Source: Pipra filicauda
Lineage: Eukaryota; Chordata; Aves; Passeriformes; Pipridae
Assembly: GCF_003945595.2 (NCBI RefSeq)
Contig: NW_024104998.1
Coordinates: 3,901,790 to 3,965,789 of the forward strand
Direction: 5' to 3'
DNA length: 64,000 nt
Position numbers and translations under genes: made by a program. Below are positions 1 to 13,035 of the stretch, piece by piece (the stretch's first letter is position 1; the number at the start of each line of letters is the position of its first letter). The notes under the pieces are model-generated. The model was given only the letters and a program-made list of their open reading frames with translations. It made no database searches and was not told the origin of the DNA.

Positions 1-3000
1 TCCATGGCAGCAAAGGGATCGTAAATCTCTAAACTGTGTTGTTTAAAACCCCATGCCTGGAAAAATAAATTATTCATACTCAGAGATATTCCAGTGCCAT
101 CTTTAACTAGTTCTGCTAGAGTTTTCACCTTTTCCCCCCTGTAGTTACTCAGATATGGTTTTGCAAACCTTTTTGGTTCATGAGTTTTGACAGGTTGATA
201 GACACTTACATGGTAATCAGTGCAAGTTTCACTAGGACCTCTCAGAATACTGGTGCTTGCCTGTACCATTACCATCTATTTTATCCTAGAGATATGACAT
301 AATAAGAAGATTGATGGAGTCATTAGTCATCTACAATGATTTCAGTGAACTTTAAGGAAGTTACATAATGAAAATCCTCTGATTTTTATTTTTTTTTCAA
401 TTATTTTAGGACTTCGAAATAAACTAAGTGCTTGTATATTTTAAGGCATTTTAACAGCTATCATTTTTAAAAACAAAATACCAGCATATAAAATGAGAAA
501 GAGGTCTAAAACACAAAAATCACAGTAAAATCATAAGTAATGAACCAGGCCGTCCTCCACAAACTAATCAGAAAACATGTGGTATGAACCCTCAGTGGTG
601 CTGCCTGTAACTGCTTTGCTAGTCATTAAGGAAAACAGTCAGAAGGATTTCCTGTCATAAATATGCTGCTGAAGCAAAAACAAATATACAGCATTAGAAA
701 AATGCTTGACAATCAAATAATAAATTAATTTGTCTCCAGGTCAGGACAATTTAAAGAATATGTGATTGCAACATGGAGGAGAATGGGGCCTGGGGTGGTT
801 AATACGCCTTTAATGTGAAAATTGATTTACTGTAGTGTGAATCCTAAAGTAAGATGAAAAAAAGAAAAAAAATATTCTCTTGAGCAAAGGTTTGAGATCA
901 TAAAACATTAGTAGAATGAGAACAGATTCTGAGGCTGAAACTTTGGAGTTTAAAATGATTAACCAAACAAAAAGTTTTGCCAGTTCAATTTTACTCCTTT
1001 CCCCTCTTTCATTTGTAGAACAAGGTGAACAGAAGTACTTAGCTGACTGGTTCAGAAGACTAAATACCTGTGTAAAAAATTACTGAAACATTTGAGTAAA
1101 TTCATCCTACTCAGCCATATAGCTGCAGGAACTGTGAGTTCTTTTGAAAATACTAATGGCCCCATTCATCTCTTTCTGTCTCTGACTCCAAAATTGTAAC
1201 AGTGATTAGGATTTTTCTCTACCAGTAATAAGGGACCAGGACACATTCTTTTTTTCTAGTTTCATTCTTCTTAACTATCTTTCAGTTATCCTTTAGTTTT
1301 ACTACGTTGAAGTAAAAAAGCACCCACAGGAATCACTACTCACATCAGAACCTCAGCCGCACTGATTAGTGCTGCTTCCACAGGACAAAGCATGCTGTGC
1401 CCTTCCACACATGTGGAAGCCCCCCAGCTCCTTCCATGTCCCTCAATAAACACATCTGGTGCTTGTGGTGGGAGACCCCCACAGCTGCATCCCAGGGATT
1501 CCCAGTGACAGACAATTTCTGAGGTAACCGACACATGCACAGGATGGGACCACAGCACAACCTGCATCCAGACTGAGCAGGCTTGTTCCACAGCTGTGCA
1601 CTTGTTCTTCTCCCATAGATTCATTTCACCACATAGATTTTTCTGTCATATTAGACTGCATACCAGAGACTGCACTGACCATTTCACACTTCAAAAGTCT
1701 ATTGCACGTTAAGAAACAAAATGCCTTCTTTTGAATTTTAAGGAAAATGGTTTTCCTTTCTTCTGTCATGTGAATCAGGTCAGTTCATTTCTGTTAACCT
1801 GATGGAGACAGATTGGAGAAGTACATTAAAAACAATAAATAAAAATTATCAGCCAGTGCAAGCACACAGAAACAAACAGATAAACAAACAAAACCCATGG
1901 CCAGCTCATCAAAGCTGCAGTGCCAGTAGCAACTCAAAACCCTAAATCTCTACCATAGTCCAAGATAGGACAATGATACAGTGTATGGGAGTTCTATAAC
2001 ACACTCTAAAACTTAAGTTTGTCTCCAGTAGCACTACCAATCCCACAAGTACAGTTTCTCTTGGTGTAAAACTTTTTCACTGAGCCTGCTTGTATTGTAA
2101 CACAAATGCTTTGTAGACAACTCTGTAGACACTGGTTTTGTAATGCTAATGGGATGGAGGGAGTACTGGGCATGTCTGGATACCCTCTTCCAGTAGTGTC
2201 CTTTCTCTGGGACCATCTCTAACAGGCTCAGCAGAAGAGACTAACTTGCTTGACCCCCAGTACGGCATTTAATAGAGAAATATGGCCAGTGTCAATTTGG
2301 TCACTATCGCAGTGGCCATAATTTATGAAGGCCTTCTGCGGGCCAGAACATTTCCTGGAAGGATCCCACCCTGCAGCAAGTGTGTCAGCTCTGCTGCCCA
2401 TCCACTCTGGGCAGTGGATTTTGTCTGGACTGAGAAGCATGCAGAAGTGAGAATGGGCTGTGAGACAACTGACTCATGATAGGGGAGGCAAGGAACAGAC
2501 CTGAAGCAGTGTCTCAGAGAAATGACAACCTACTCTCTGCTCTTGGCACCCCAGGACACCTCTGGTAGGTGGAACCTGAGTTCTGATGACAACTGAAATT
2601 GGGCTGACTAGTTAAGTGACATGACTAGTGTAGCAATTTGACCAGGTTGCTGTGATGTGACGAACTTGTCCCCACTTGTTAGCCATATTTTATTTTTGTG
2701 AACTTGGTGGCGAAATTTTAAACAGCAAATGAAAACAATCCATCAGTGGGAGTGCACTGAACGCTGTTGGACCAGCCCCTCTGGCCTACACAAAAATTGG
2801 TAGGAGACATGGGCCTTTCCAGTGAAAATGTCCAGTATCTCTGATGGTTTCTAGAAAAACATATAAGTCATAAATTCCCTAGTTTTTTCCTTTGGTGATG
2901 TCCTTTTTGTGTCATCTCCATCAAGGAACAGTCCAGCTTTAGGGAGGGGTTTATCAAGGATAGATGACTGCAACCTTGGAGCTAGATTAAAGATCTGAAG

Positions 3001-5542
3001 AGATCCTCAGAGTCCTCACAAAGAACTCAGACAATTACACTGTTTGCTGACATTGTGCTGTTTTTCTCTTATAGTTTGTTTTTTTTTTTCTCCTAGAGAA
3101 TGATTTAAAGTAATGTAAGGGCACTGATAAAAGTACACACAAGGGCAAGGGCATTCAACATTAGTGACAAATATCCAGGCTGACATTACATTATTAACAT
3201 TTGCCTTTTTGTCACTTTCTTAATGCTGTCAGGAGTGATGAGAGAGTGATGGAGGGATTTCAACCCTGATTTGGTTTATTTGTGCTTCGACCTTCAAGTG
3301 TGTATTCATAAGGCAGAAAGTAAATATTTTCTAAAGACTTAACAGGGAAAGTATTTTAAAATAAAAATAACAACTAAAATTTTACTTTTAAATGCTATCA
3401 AGATATCACTCATGAATACAAAACGGTTGATCAAGACTTTAATTTTCCTAAATGTAGTGATCTGAAAAATAAAGGAAAAAGCAAGCTAATTTTCAAATTT
3501 CTGAACATTCCAAAATCTAACAGACTGAAAGAACATGATACCAGCAGTGGCTTTCCTACATAGTAATTTGATTAGTCTCTTGAACATCTTATTAAGTTCC
3601 AGAGATGGTAAGTTGGGAAAATTTTTCTGCGAAGTAGTTTATATTTTTCAGAGGAAGCTATCCCTTGAGATAAAACTGTTGCTATTAAAATTCATTTAAC
3701 TTTATTTTTTAGAGAAAAAAGAAGATGACAATATGGGAGTGTTTCTAAGATTTTCAGCTACATAAATTGATACTTGAGCAGCACAAACTAATTGGCTAAT
3801 ATTTAGGATTAAAACACATTGATACATTGAATATTTCCTTACTGTGCTGTCCTTGCTTTTATATTCCACACCTTTATCCACTCCCCAGTATTTCAGAGTT
3901 CTTACTTGAATAAATGAAACAAATGGACCTCAGAGAGCCTTCTGAGAGCTAGGGTTGCAGGCATCAACTCCGAAACTTGAACATTGAACTGCAACATATG
4001 TGACATGTTCAGAAATGAAAGATATTTTCAATGCTTTAAACAATAACTGGAGTTTAAAAATGTGGAAAATATAGTATTTTAAATACATGTACTTTTAAAA
4101 TGAACATATAGATGAGGTGGTTGTGATTTGGGGAAAGATATTTTTAAAACAAGATCCTGATAGAGAAACATTTTCTATTGGCTAAATTTGAGAGAGGCAG
4201 TGGACAAGCTTCCCTGGATGGTAATTTATATCTGGTTTCGTCTGGGTTCGGTAAATGTTCATCTTTGTCCTTCAAAAAATTTAAATTAAAGCTGTCAGTA
4301 AATAAAAAGGTCACAAGTGTCTTGCAAAGATTTTCTCCAGCAGTTTAGAAAAAAAATTCAATGTCTGTGCTACGATCTCTGCTCTTGAGCTCGTGGTCCC
4401 AGACACACAGATCTGTATGCAGACCTAACTTACAATGTCATCTGCTCAATGCTACAGTATCTCTACACCTGAAGTAACTAAAAATTCCCATAATTGCTCC
4501 ATTTGACTACTCAGTCTCTGAATCTTTTGATTTTGGTGTACTTTCACCAGGTTAAGTCAATTAAGGCATGCATACTGAGGCATGAAAATGCAATTGCAGC
4601 ACTACTTCTGTAGATATACAGAAATAAAATAAAATGTAAGCTATCATTCAGTTTCAAAAAATCATTTCCCAAGGAAATGCTTTGACTGAAGGGATGAAAG
4701 GCTGGCAGATGATGCACAGTACATCAAAGTGTTTATGAGCCTTCCCTGGCTGAGAGCCTGATTTAGCGACATTAGAAAGCCACTGTCCTGTTGTCAGAGG
4801 TTGGGAGCACATTGGGACAGTGCTCCTCAACCTCTGGCAAGGGAGGAAACCATCAGTTTTGGTTTGAATTGAATCTGGTTGCAGGAATCTCTGTTCATCA
4901 GCAGACAGGATTTCAATGTAAAGATATGGGAGGAATTTATACATGAATGCACTTTTTTTTTTTGCATTTTCTAGCAAATATGTGGCTCAGATAAAGAGAC
5001 AAATTAAAGAACAAACTTTTATTTCCAGAGTTGGAGATTTATTTGGATAGTGTATTTATTAACAGTGTAGAAAAGAGTTTGAGCTGACAAAGAAATCAGA
5101 AGAAATATGTGGAAGGAAAAAAATATTTTAATGTGATAGAAAAATCAAATTTTCCTTTTACATGACCATTAAACCATTGTATTCCCACTGGGGCAAGCAA
5201 TCCAACTGCATAACCCTTGTCCTTTTACAGAAAATTAATAATCCAGTGAAAATAAGCTGTCCAGGAATATTTATAGTCACAGCAGAAATAAATTCAATTA
5301 ATTCAAGAGACTGCAGCTGAAAGATAACCACCAACCTGATGGTGCTTTATATACATCTTTTTCTGACAAGAGTTTTGGGGGATTCTGGATAAAAGCATTT
5401 TGTGAAGACACAGTAGAGCTTTGTGAAATTGCTTGAATGGCCAAAACTACGCACACAAACCCACCACATTACGAAATTTTTAACCATTGGATAAATTAAT
5501 TCATGTATTTACTGGTATAAATATGTAAATATATAATATATA

Positions 5543-5566
5543 TTTACTAATATCTTTACTAATATA
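5543..5566. repeat. 12-bp tandem duplication, AT-rich
   Basis: The unit tttactaatat plus one variable base occurs twice in direct succession inside an AT-rich patch. The copies differ only at the last base. This is ordinary short-repeat slippage. Confidence 0.6.
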
Positions 5567-7270
5567 TTAACTAGATGGAGAAGCTCATTACAGAGTCAGA
5601 AAATTTGAAATATCAGGAAAAGCATTTACTTGCAAGCCCCATGACTGACTGAGTCGAATTTTCCACTCCCAAACAATTCCCATGTTCTTGACTGTTATTT
5701 TATAACAGATCTGATTGTATTGTCAGAAATCATACATTAAGAACGGGACTCAAATCAAGAGCATCCAGTTATGACATTTGCCACTCTGCTCTTCATCTGA
5801 TAAGTTTCTTCATGGGTAAATATGTCACAAACTGTCTCGTACAAATTCCCTCCTCATTATGAAGCAGAAAAGTTTCCTTGCTTGCATGTTAAAACACACA
5901 TTATGAAAGACCTGCTAAAATTTACACTCTCATAAGAGAACAATTCATCTTGCAAGGCTGATCTTGCCTTACTGTAATTTCTCACTGAAGGGGAGTGAAC
6001 ACTGCTTATGCATATGTTGTCTCTGCTAACATAGACCTTCACTAGAGTACTGCCAAGCCCACTAAACTCCAGAAAAAGCCTCTCCGCACCAAAATCATTT
6101 ACCCCACTGGTTTTGCTTTTCTGGAAAATTGTTAAACACATGTTGCATTTAATGGTGAAAGTACTGCATCTTAGTATTCATACTTTGGTCAGAATAGACA
6201 TTTCTGTTCCACTTATGTGTTTGCTCTGTAACATTAGAGATACTTGCTGACTAATCACCATGGCTAAATGAAACCAATAATTCCTTCTTTATCACTACAC
6301 AAAACATAAAATTATCTACAGGCTATGATGTGCTGATGGGTTTATAGGAGGAATCTTTCTTTATTGTTTTGGAAACTTCCAAGAAAATGTCATGATGTGG
6401 CATGAAGATGAGCATATGATGGAAGTGGCTCCTAGAAAACAAAAAGGTGAAAAAACCTCTGAAAAAGCAGTTCTGTGTATGAGAATGTCTTCTTGAATAC
6501 TAAAATGCTCCTAAAAGATAGAATCTGGCGGTAAAAATTGATTTCAAATATTTTGACATCAAGAGGGAATTAACACACAGGTCTGTGAATTCTGTTGGAG
6601 CAGGCTGGTGGGAGTTTTTTTCGGAAGACATGGGCCAATTTACTTTTATTCCAACTAGGAGATAAATATAGGGTGATCTGCTTGATAGAAGATGCTTGTG
6701 TGAAAGTGCTCACACAACAAAGGAGTTCACTGGACCCAGTGAACACATGATGTTACTATTCTTACATGACCCACCTTTATAGTGTACACTGTGTGAAGTT
6801 GTTGTATATACACTGTTTAACAGTATTAGCCCCCAAAATTCTTGACAAGCAAGGGAAAGAAATTTTCTGAATTTCAGAAAAAAAAAAGACTGAGTGTGAC
6901 ACCATGGATCTATTGTGGAAAAAACCTGGGATGAATTACCTTAGGATATTATAGTCTCTTCTTCCTTGGACATATTTAAGAGTCACCTTCTATACTAGGG
7001 CAACTTCACAACATGATTTCAGTTAAAATTCTTTAGCTTCTTAGAAGCTACAGTTGGGAAACCATAGAGAAAGGCACAGTGGAACAAGGCAGAGAGCAGA
7101 ATATGAGAGATAGAAAAGCAGACTATGTCAGGAGAGAGAGAGAGACCAGCCAGAACAGAAGGATGTACATACTGGGGTCATCAGAAATATGGGATCAGCA
7201 GAGCATAACCCCTCACTAAACTCCACAGACTCTGTTACAGCTGGAATAGATTTATACTGATGTAATCAAG

Positions 7271-7298
7271 ATCATGCCCTTTCCATCATGCCCTTTCC
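7271..7298. repeat. 14-bp perfect tandem duplication
   Basis: The 14-bp unit atcatgccctttcc is present twice head to tail with no mismatch, which suggests a recent local duplication. It lies about 230 bp from the CR1 fragment that starts near 7525. Confidence 0.8.
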
Positions 7299-7524
7299 AT
7301 ATTTTTCTTTCAATTCAAACTTTTTAAAAATGGAATTTTTTTTGAAGTATGAACAACAGCAACACGATTAGTTTTAGTTACTTGCCTTTTTATAAGTGCT
7401 GGTTCTCTGAAAGGAGAAAAAAAGTATAATTTAATCCTTATGGAAAAGACCATCAGAAAACCCCAGGTGTTCCTATGCTCAGTGTAAATCTTGAAACTAT
7501 AACAGGTTAATCTCTACTGTACCA

Positions 7525-7905
7525 CGGAATCATGGAATGGCTTGGGTTGGAAGGGACCTTAAAGACTATCTAGTTCTACCTCCCCCACCTAGGAAAGGGA
7601 CACCTTCCACTAGACCAGGTTGCTCAAAACCTCATCCAACCTGGCCTTGAACACTTCCAGGGATGGGGCAGCTACAGCTTCTCTGGGCAACTTGTTCCAG
7701 TGCCTCACCACCCACACAGTATATAATTTTTTCCTAATATCTCATCAAAACCTCTGTCAATTTGAAGCTATTCTCCCTTGTCCCCTACATGCTCTTGTAA
7801 ATAGTGTCATTTGTATGTGTAGGGCATTTTTCCCTTGCCTTGCAGCTTCTCTGTAGAAAGGGCATCAGACACTCCTGTTCTGCTATAGGAGTGCTCTGCA
7901 CAAGG
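7525..7905 (-). mobile_element. CR1 LINE fragment, 3' end, minus orientation
   Basis: Read on the plus strand this begins with the reverse complement of the CR1 tail (ggaatcatggaatggcttgg), followed by the ggttggaagggacctt block and the conserved landmarks ctagttctac, caccttccactagacc, ttgctcaaaacc and ccaacctggccttgaacact. It continues through the region corresponding to the end of ORF2 (cttgtcccctacatgctctt). CR1 is a non-LTR retrotransposon whose copies are nearly always cut short at the 5' end, as here. The inner boundary near 7905 is approximate because similarity fades after about 7860. It is diverged, with no usable coding frame. The 78-codon plus-strand frame at 7620-7856 is antisense to it and is not a gene. 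Confidence 0.93.
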
Positions 7906-9504
7906 ACTGAAAAGAAACAGAGAGTCAAACAAACTGTCTGCCTTTCTGTTTCTTTGGGATAGTCATGCCCCATCTCCCTCCTCCATGAAAGTAGGTTGTG
8001 AGGGACATCTGTGTTCAGAAAACATCAATTCAAACAAACATGAAGAGAAAAGGGTTGGTAGGATGATTGGCTGTGCAGATGCCTGCCATTTGCAAAACAT
8101 CAAGCCAACTTAGCAACAGAGATTGAAGAAATGTCTCTAAACACATTCCAGGGAAACAAGTATCAATGGAAAGAAAAGATTTTATTTCAGTTTAAGGGCA
8201 GTTTTTCTGCAGCATCACAGGAGTATGTGAAAAGTATGAGTGAATTTAGGCTGGTATCAGGAGGCTCAAGTCATCCCAGCAGTGAAGGTTCTGGATCTGC
8301 TTTTTAATTGGGATAGTAGTAAGAAACCTTTTCTATTTCAAGATAGAGCTCAGTGAATGCAGCAACACTTTTCTAATAGTTCAACTGACTGAATAAAGCC
8401 TTTGCTATCAGGTCTTTATTGTTCTGTCAAAACAAATAATTACTGTATATAATTAATTCCATGCTTCAGTGCTCTGCTGCTCATCTGCAAGGTTGGGGAA
8501 GATTTTTTTGCAGCCTGAAAGAATAACAAAGCTTTTGAGCTTTATTCACTTCCCCCCTTTGAAGCAGCAGGCATAGACCACAGTGTGGGCCACTCGCTGG
8601 TACGGAGACAATAGGACTTTGAGTCCTGCCTCCTGCTGGTCTTTTCCTGTTTGTGATTAATGTAGTGACCAGACAGGGAGAAGGGGTTTTCCCTCAGGAT
8701 TTCACACTTTTCTGGAGAACAAATCATATGTTGCTTCCAAAGGTGAAGCTGAATATTTTATCTAACAAATTCCCAGGACACCTATTTGGGGACTGATATC
8801 CTCTGTCTTCTACTCTTCTCCTTTCACACATTGATAATTTGTTGGTTCTGGTCTTGAGTTTGTTACTGGGAATATCCCCAGCAGCTCCAGACTAGCTGAC
8901 TTCCAGGCTGTTTGTTGTGCAGTTGTGCCTGCTACAAAACCAGCCACAGGAGTGTACAATTCAATACTTTAGCTCTGAGCTCTGTGTCACGCTGTTTTAC
9001 ACAGAGAGAAACCGTCAAAATCTGTGCAGCAATATTGTCGGGGAATACCACCAAAAACTTAACCTCTTTCTGCAGATGTCTACTGCTGTCCTCTGCTAAG
9101 GCCAGGTCACAGGGCTACAGCTGTGCACATTGCAACCACTGCAACATCTGAACCAGTCTGGGCTTTTCTGGATCTAGGATCTTACTGTATACCTTAGTAA
9201 TGAATCTGCTTCTTCAGAAACAAACCATGAGTGTAACTCAGGCTTCACCTTCAATTCATCTGTCAGTCCTAACCTAACAACATCAATCTCCCATCCATAC
9301 TCTGGCATTTGTCACCTTCCATTAGGAAAGATTATCAGTAAAAGAAGTATGGGACCTCCTTTCACTTTGTTATACCCAGTTTCCCTTCTACCAAAGCTCC
9401 AGTCACCAAAATCTCCCATGTTATTGCAACTCAACCAATGTATTTTGGGAAACAGCATAATTTGATTTCATGTTTTCTTTTATCTGAAGATGCAGCTTCA
9501 GAGA

Positions 9505-9544
9505 TTATGAAGTTCTGACCAAGCTTATGAAGCTCTGATCAAGT
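9505..9544. repeat. 20-bp tandem duplication
   Basis: Two adjacent 20-bp copies begin ttatgaag and differ at three positions (ttctgaccaagc against ctctgatcaagt). It is a small local duplication with some divergence. No function is apparent. Confidence 0.75.
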
Positions 9545-10440
9545 ATGTGGAAATATGTATCTCTGACCGGGATGGGGATGCATTTAAAAGCTGGGATTAG
9601 GGACTCCATCCTGCATAATGAAGAATCTGGTCATCTATTTTCATGGAATTCAATTGTTCAAAATGAAAATTGAGTGCAAATCTTATGCAGCCCACAAGAG
9701 TCTTTTGTTTCCTCTTGGCTCCTCTCCCTATCTCACATGCTTAGGAATTTACTACCTCTGTACTGCCACGTGCTTTCCATCTGAGAAAGTCATGGCCATG
9801 GAACAGAAGTTAAGGCAATAGGAAGCAGTGAACTCCCACTTAAATTAGTATTAACTAATGCAATACTTAGGATTTTATCACAATTGTATCTCCAAACACC
9901 ATGCAATAATTAAAGAGAACACTGATCATATATTGCCTATGGGGCAGTATATTAAAAAACCCCTGATCTGGAAACTGATAGAAAAAAACTCTGCAAGCAA
10001 TCTCATTAACCGTGACAATATTCAATGCAGGTAACAGCAGAATCTGATCCTAAATGAGACTTCAGGAATGTAACTGCCTGCAGTGTAACACATATCATTC
10101 TTACCATACTATTATTTCTTTAAAATTGTCAGAACTTAACATTTATGCTTTCCTTGAAACATAGCTCTTCTGTCATTGTGTTCTGATGACTCATCTTTCA
10201 AGTTACTCCAGTGAATCATATTAACATTCTCCCAAAATAAGGGTAAAAATAAATATAATTTTGGAGCACAGTTTTCTAAACTTTTTGTAGGCAAAGTTTG
10301 CCCCCTGTGTTACCAGGATCTGCTCTTAGAATTTAACAGCTTGGGGGTTCATATAGACAAGAATAACTCAAGCAAACAGAAGACTGATAAAAGCATGTCC
10401 TCATATATAAAATTTTATTTTATTTGTGTTGTCTGTTAGT

Positions 10441-10482
10441 TTGGGGTTTGGTTTGGTTTGGTTTGGTTTGGCTTGGTTTTGG
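10441..10482. repeat. (GTTTG)n pentanucleotide microsatellite
   Basis: Several consecutive GTTTG/TTTGG units run through this interval, interrupted by one gcttg variant near the 3' end. It is a simple sequence repeat of about 42 bp, likely to vary in length between individuals. Confidence 0.9.
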
Positions 10483-12744
10483 ATAAAGGTGGTGACACTG
10501 AGTTGTCAGAGAGCACTGGAAAAGTAAGGATCTTAAATTTTCTGTGTATAAATATTTTCAAAGTATCATAGCCATCACAGCTGTAGACTGTGGTTTGAAT
10601 TGGTAAGATTGCTGTGCAAAAAAGAAACTGAGATAGGAGGCTGGCTTTAGGTGATGCTTTACATCCTAGCTATCTTTAACTTCAAATTCTGAATTCTGAG
10701 AAGGTGATGCCACCTGGTAAGACATTTCAAGTACTTAAAAACTTGAAAAATGCCCATTACCAGCAGCTATAATTATAAATACATTTTTCTGTCATTTCCT
10801 TGATTTCACAGGCATGAATTCGGTTCCAGCAGCACAGAGTCACAGAAATGGATGCGTTCATTTTTCTAGGTATGGCAAAAATGTAACTGCTGCAGCTTTC
10901 TAAACTTTGCTTTTGGGCTATTATAACAATCTTCCTGTTAGGTGAAAGAGATTATTTAATCTAGCCTTTGGGACTTTAACATGACAGTTAAGTCTAAGGA
11001 AAGAGATCATGGTTTTTGCATGACTTTTTCTCTTTTATGTTTTCCCCCTTTCTTCTTCCTTCTGCTCCCAAAACATACCACTTGGGAAAACAAGAAAGAG
11101 CTGAATTTTCATTAAGGCTACTTCAAGTGTGCTATAGTATAAAGGCATTTATCTGCATAATATGGATAATTTGAAATATGAAATAAAATTTGCTTTCAAA
11201 TAACCAGACAGTAGAAGTGGTGTGTAGAATGGCTAAGGTTATTTTTCATGGAGTATTTTAATTCATCTTCTCATTCTTTGACCAGGGATAAGAAGAACTC
11301 TGTAAAAGCTCATTTTTAAACATCTGCTCTTTTTTTTTTGAATACTGCCTGTTTTTTCAAACCTTCATCTTGGGCCTGAGAGTAGATAATTCCATTCAAG
11401 GCTTCCTTAAAACATTTGCTACCACTGTCATTCAAAAATTCTCCTTTGAAAAGCTCCAAAGAAGTGCTGTGCAGTGTAATCATGTAATTCGGGTCTTCAG
11501 CCAGACAAGTTGTTTGTCTTAGATGGCTACTTAAAGTCCTACTAAAAATCTTATCCTTGAAAGCACCAACTAATACATAAGGTCACTTAAAAAGAGGGCA
11601 TCATAACATTTTTGCTGCTCTCATTAACAATCAGAGAAACACTATACAGCATGACTTAATCCAAAACTCTCCAACCCTGAGCATGTTTTAGAGAGTGTTT
11701 AGCCCCTTCAGGTGCAGAGAGACAGTATGGTCTCTGCATCACTGAAATTCCACTCCCAGACTGGCCTCCTGGTACTTTGGGACATTCCACAATGAGATCT
11801 TCCACTTCAATGAGATGCAACACATGGCAAAGATGCGGGAGATTGTCTTGACATCTGTTCCCGTGCGCTGAACCGGGAATCAGCCAAAGGTTAGCAGAAT
11901 TAGATTTATCTGTCTTATAAAAAGCTTTATGGCATTCTGGAAGAGTTAAATTTCAGAGTGCTGTAACACTCAAGACATATTAAAGATTTTTAAGAAGGGT
12001 TTTTTTTTTCTAATACTTCCCCCCCATACTGATAAAACTTATCCCTATAGGCCACTTTTGTATCTCAGCACCATTTTTCACTATCTATGGCTTCTTTCCT
12101 GCCACTGTAAAATATTGCCTAGCATTTCTGTCTCATCCTACTCAAGTTTAGACTGTTTCTAATACTGCCTTCAGGGTTTATAAAAAAATATGCAATACTA
12201 TTGAGAAAGGTGATATAGTTATATGGGAGAAAGAGAAAGTTGGATGCCATGATGAGATAGGAATATTACAATAGAAGAGAGCACTGTGTGAAACTCAAAT
12301 AGATAGACTGACAGTATTGAAAACTACTGCAAAAACTTTAAAATCAAGATTTGCTTCTTCCAGAAGAAGTTTAAAAAAATTGTTAAAAAGTCTGAAGTAC
12401 AGACAAGTTCAGCAATCCCCTCTCTTCTATAGCTGCAATGTACTCCCCTAAAACTTCATGAATTGGCTCCCTGTTTTCTGAGTACCTGCTAGTCCCAGCT
12501 TTATAATGCCCAAGTTCTGGACAAACAGCCAGAGCACAAGTAAACATTAGTCATGGATGCAGAGCAGAGACTGTTGTATCTTGAATATCCCCAACTACTC
12601 ATGGAGGCCACGTGCAGTCTGACTTCAGGAACATGCCAGGTTTTCCTCTCCTGGTTTTGCTGAGGTTGGTAGTTCTGACTCTAACTGAAGTCGGAGGAGG
12701 CAAGTAAACTTCAGAAAAAGATTGATTTGTTCTGACTGCAACAG

Positions 12745-13035
12745 AAGAGAATGACCAGTGAAGTCAGTGAAGACTTTCCTCCTTGGACTTTCTTGCCGAG
12801 ACACTTCAATACTGAAACTTGCTTAAACTGTGACTGGCTTGTACCTGAACCTGGAATGAAATTTTTTGAGCATTTGAAGAAAATTATGAAAGTAGAGAAA
12901 GATAGTAATAGAGTTTTCAGGAGACAGTCACTATCTATCTCAGGTCACTCAGTGAGTTGTGGAGATTCGCAGTCCGACATTGAAAGTCCCATACTGGTAT
13001 TGAGCCAGAAAGAATTTTGCAGTGGAAAACTCACT
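12745..13035 (+). other. Weak candidate coding exon (97 codons, phase 0 at both ends)
   Basis: An open frame runs from a possible acceptor (pyrimidine-leaning stretch ending gcaacag at 12744) to a strong donor-like site, gtaagt at 13036. Between them are 291 bp, exactly 97 codons, with both ends in phase 0. The first in-frame ATG is at 12751, and the frame continues to a stop just after 13053. The predicted peptide is mixed and soluble-looking, with a FFEHLKKI stretch, a cluster of lysines, and an RRQSLSISG stretch resembling a basophilic kinase site. I do not recognise the protein or any domain. Open frames of about 100 codons are expected several times by chance in a window of this size and composition, so the splice-like boundaries are the main support. 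A chance frame is at least as likely. Confidence 0.2.

Larger units (their letters stand above)
1..7524. other. Unique AT-rich non-coding stretch, no gene recognised
   Basis: I find no recognisable exon, RNA gene or intact transposon here. Open frames are short (up to 107 codons, minus strand 4654-4977) and show no familiar domain. Two slightly GC-richer patches, about 1330-1620 and 2230-2560, have open frames of up to 94 codons without similarity I can name. Other visible features are homopolymer T runs (near 3080 and 4951-4961), an AT-rich patch at 5511-5575, and small tandem duplications listed separately. The stretch is most simply intergenic or intronic DNA. An old, diverged repeat could be missed by eye. 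Confidence 0.6.
7906..12744. other. Unique non-coding stretch, no gene recognised
   Basis: I see nothing coding that I can support. Open frames reach about 79 codons (8912-9151), in line with chance. Smaller features within it are a 20-bp duplication at 9505-9544 and a pentanucleotide array at 10441-10482. T-rich runs occur near 11331-11340 and 11999-12010. The composition is otherwise uniform and AT-rich. Confidence 0.6.

Noticed and set aside
1340..1624. 94-codon minus-strand frame in a GC-richer patch with an aataaa word on the plus strand, considered as an LTR or gene fragment
   Set aside because: I could not find matching termini, flanking duplications or any recognisable protein similarity.
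7620..7856. 78-codon plus-strand frame
   Set aside because: It lies antisense within the CR1 3' end.
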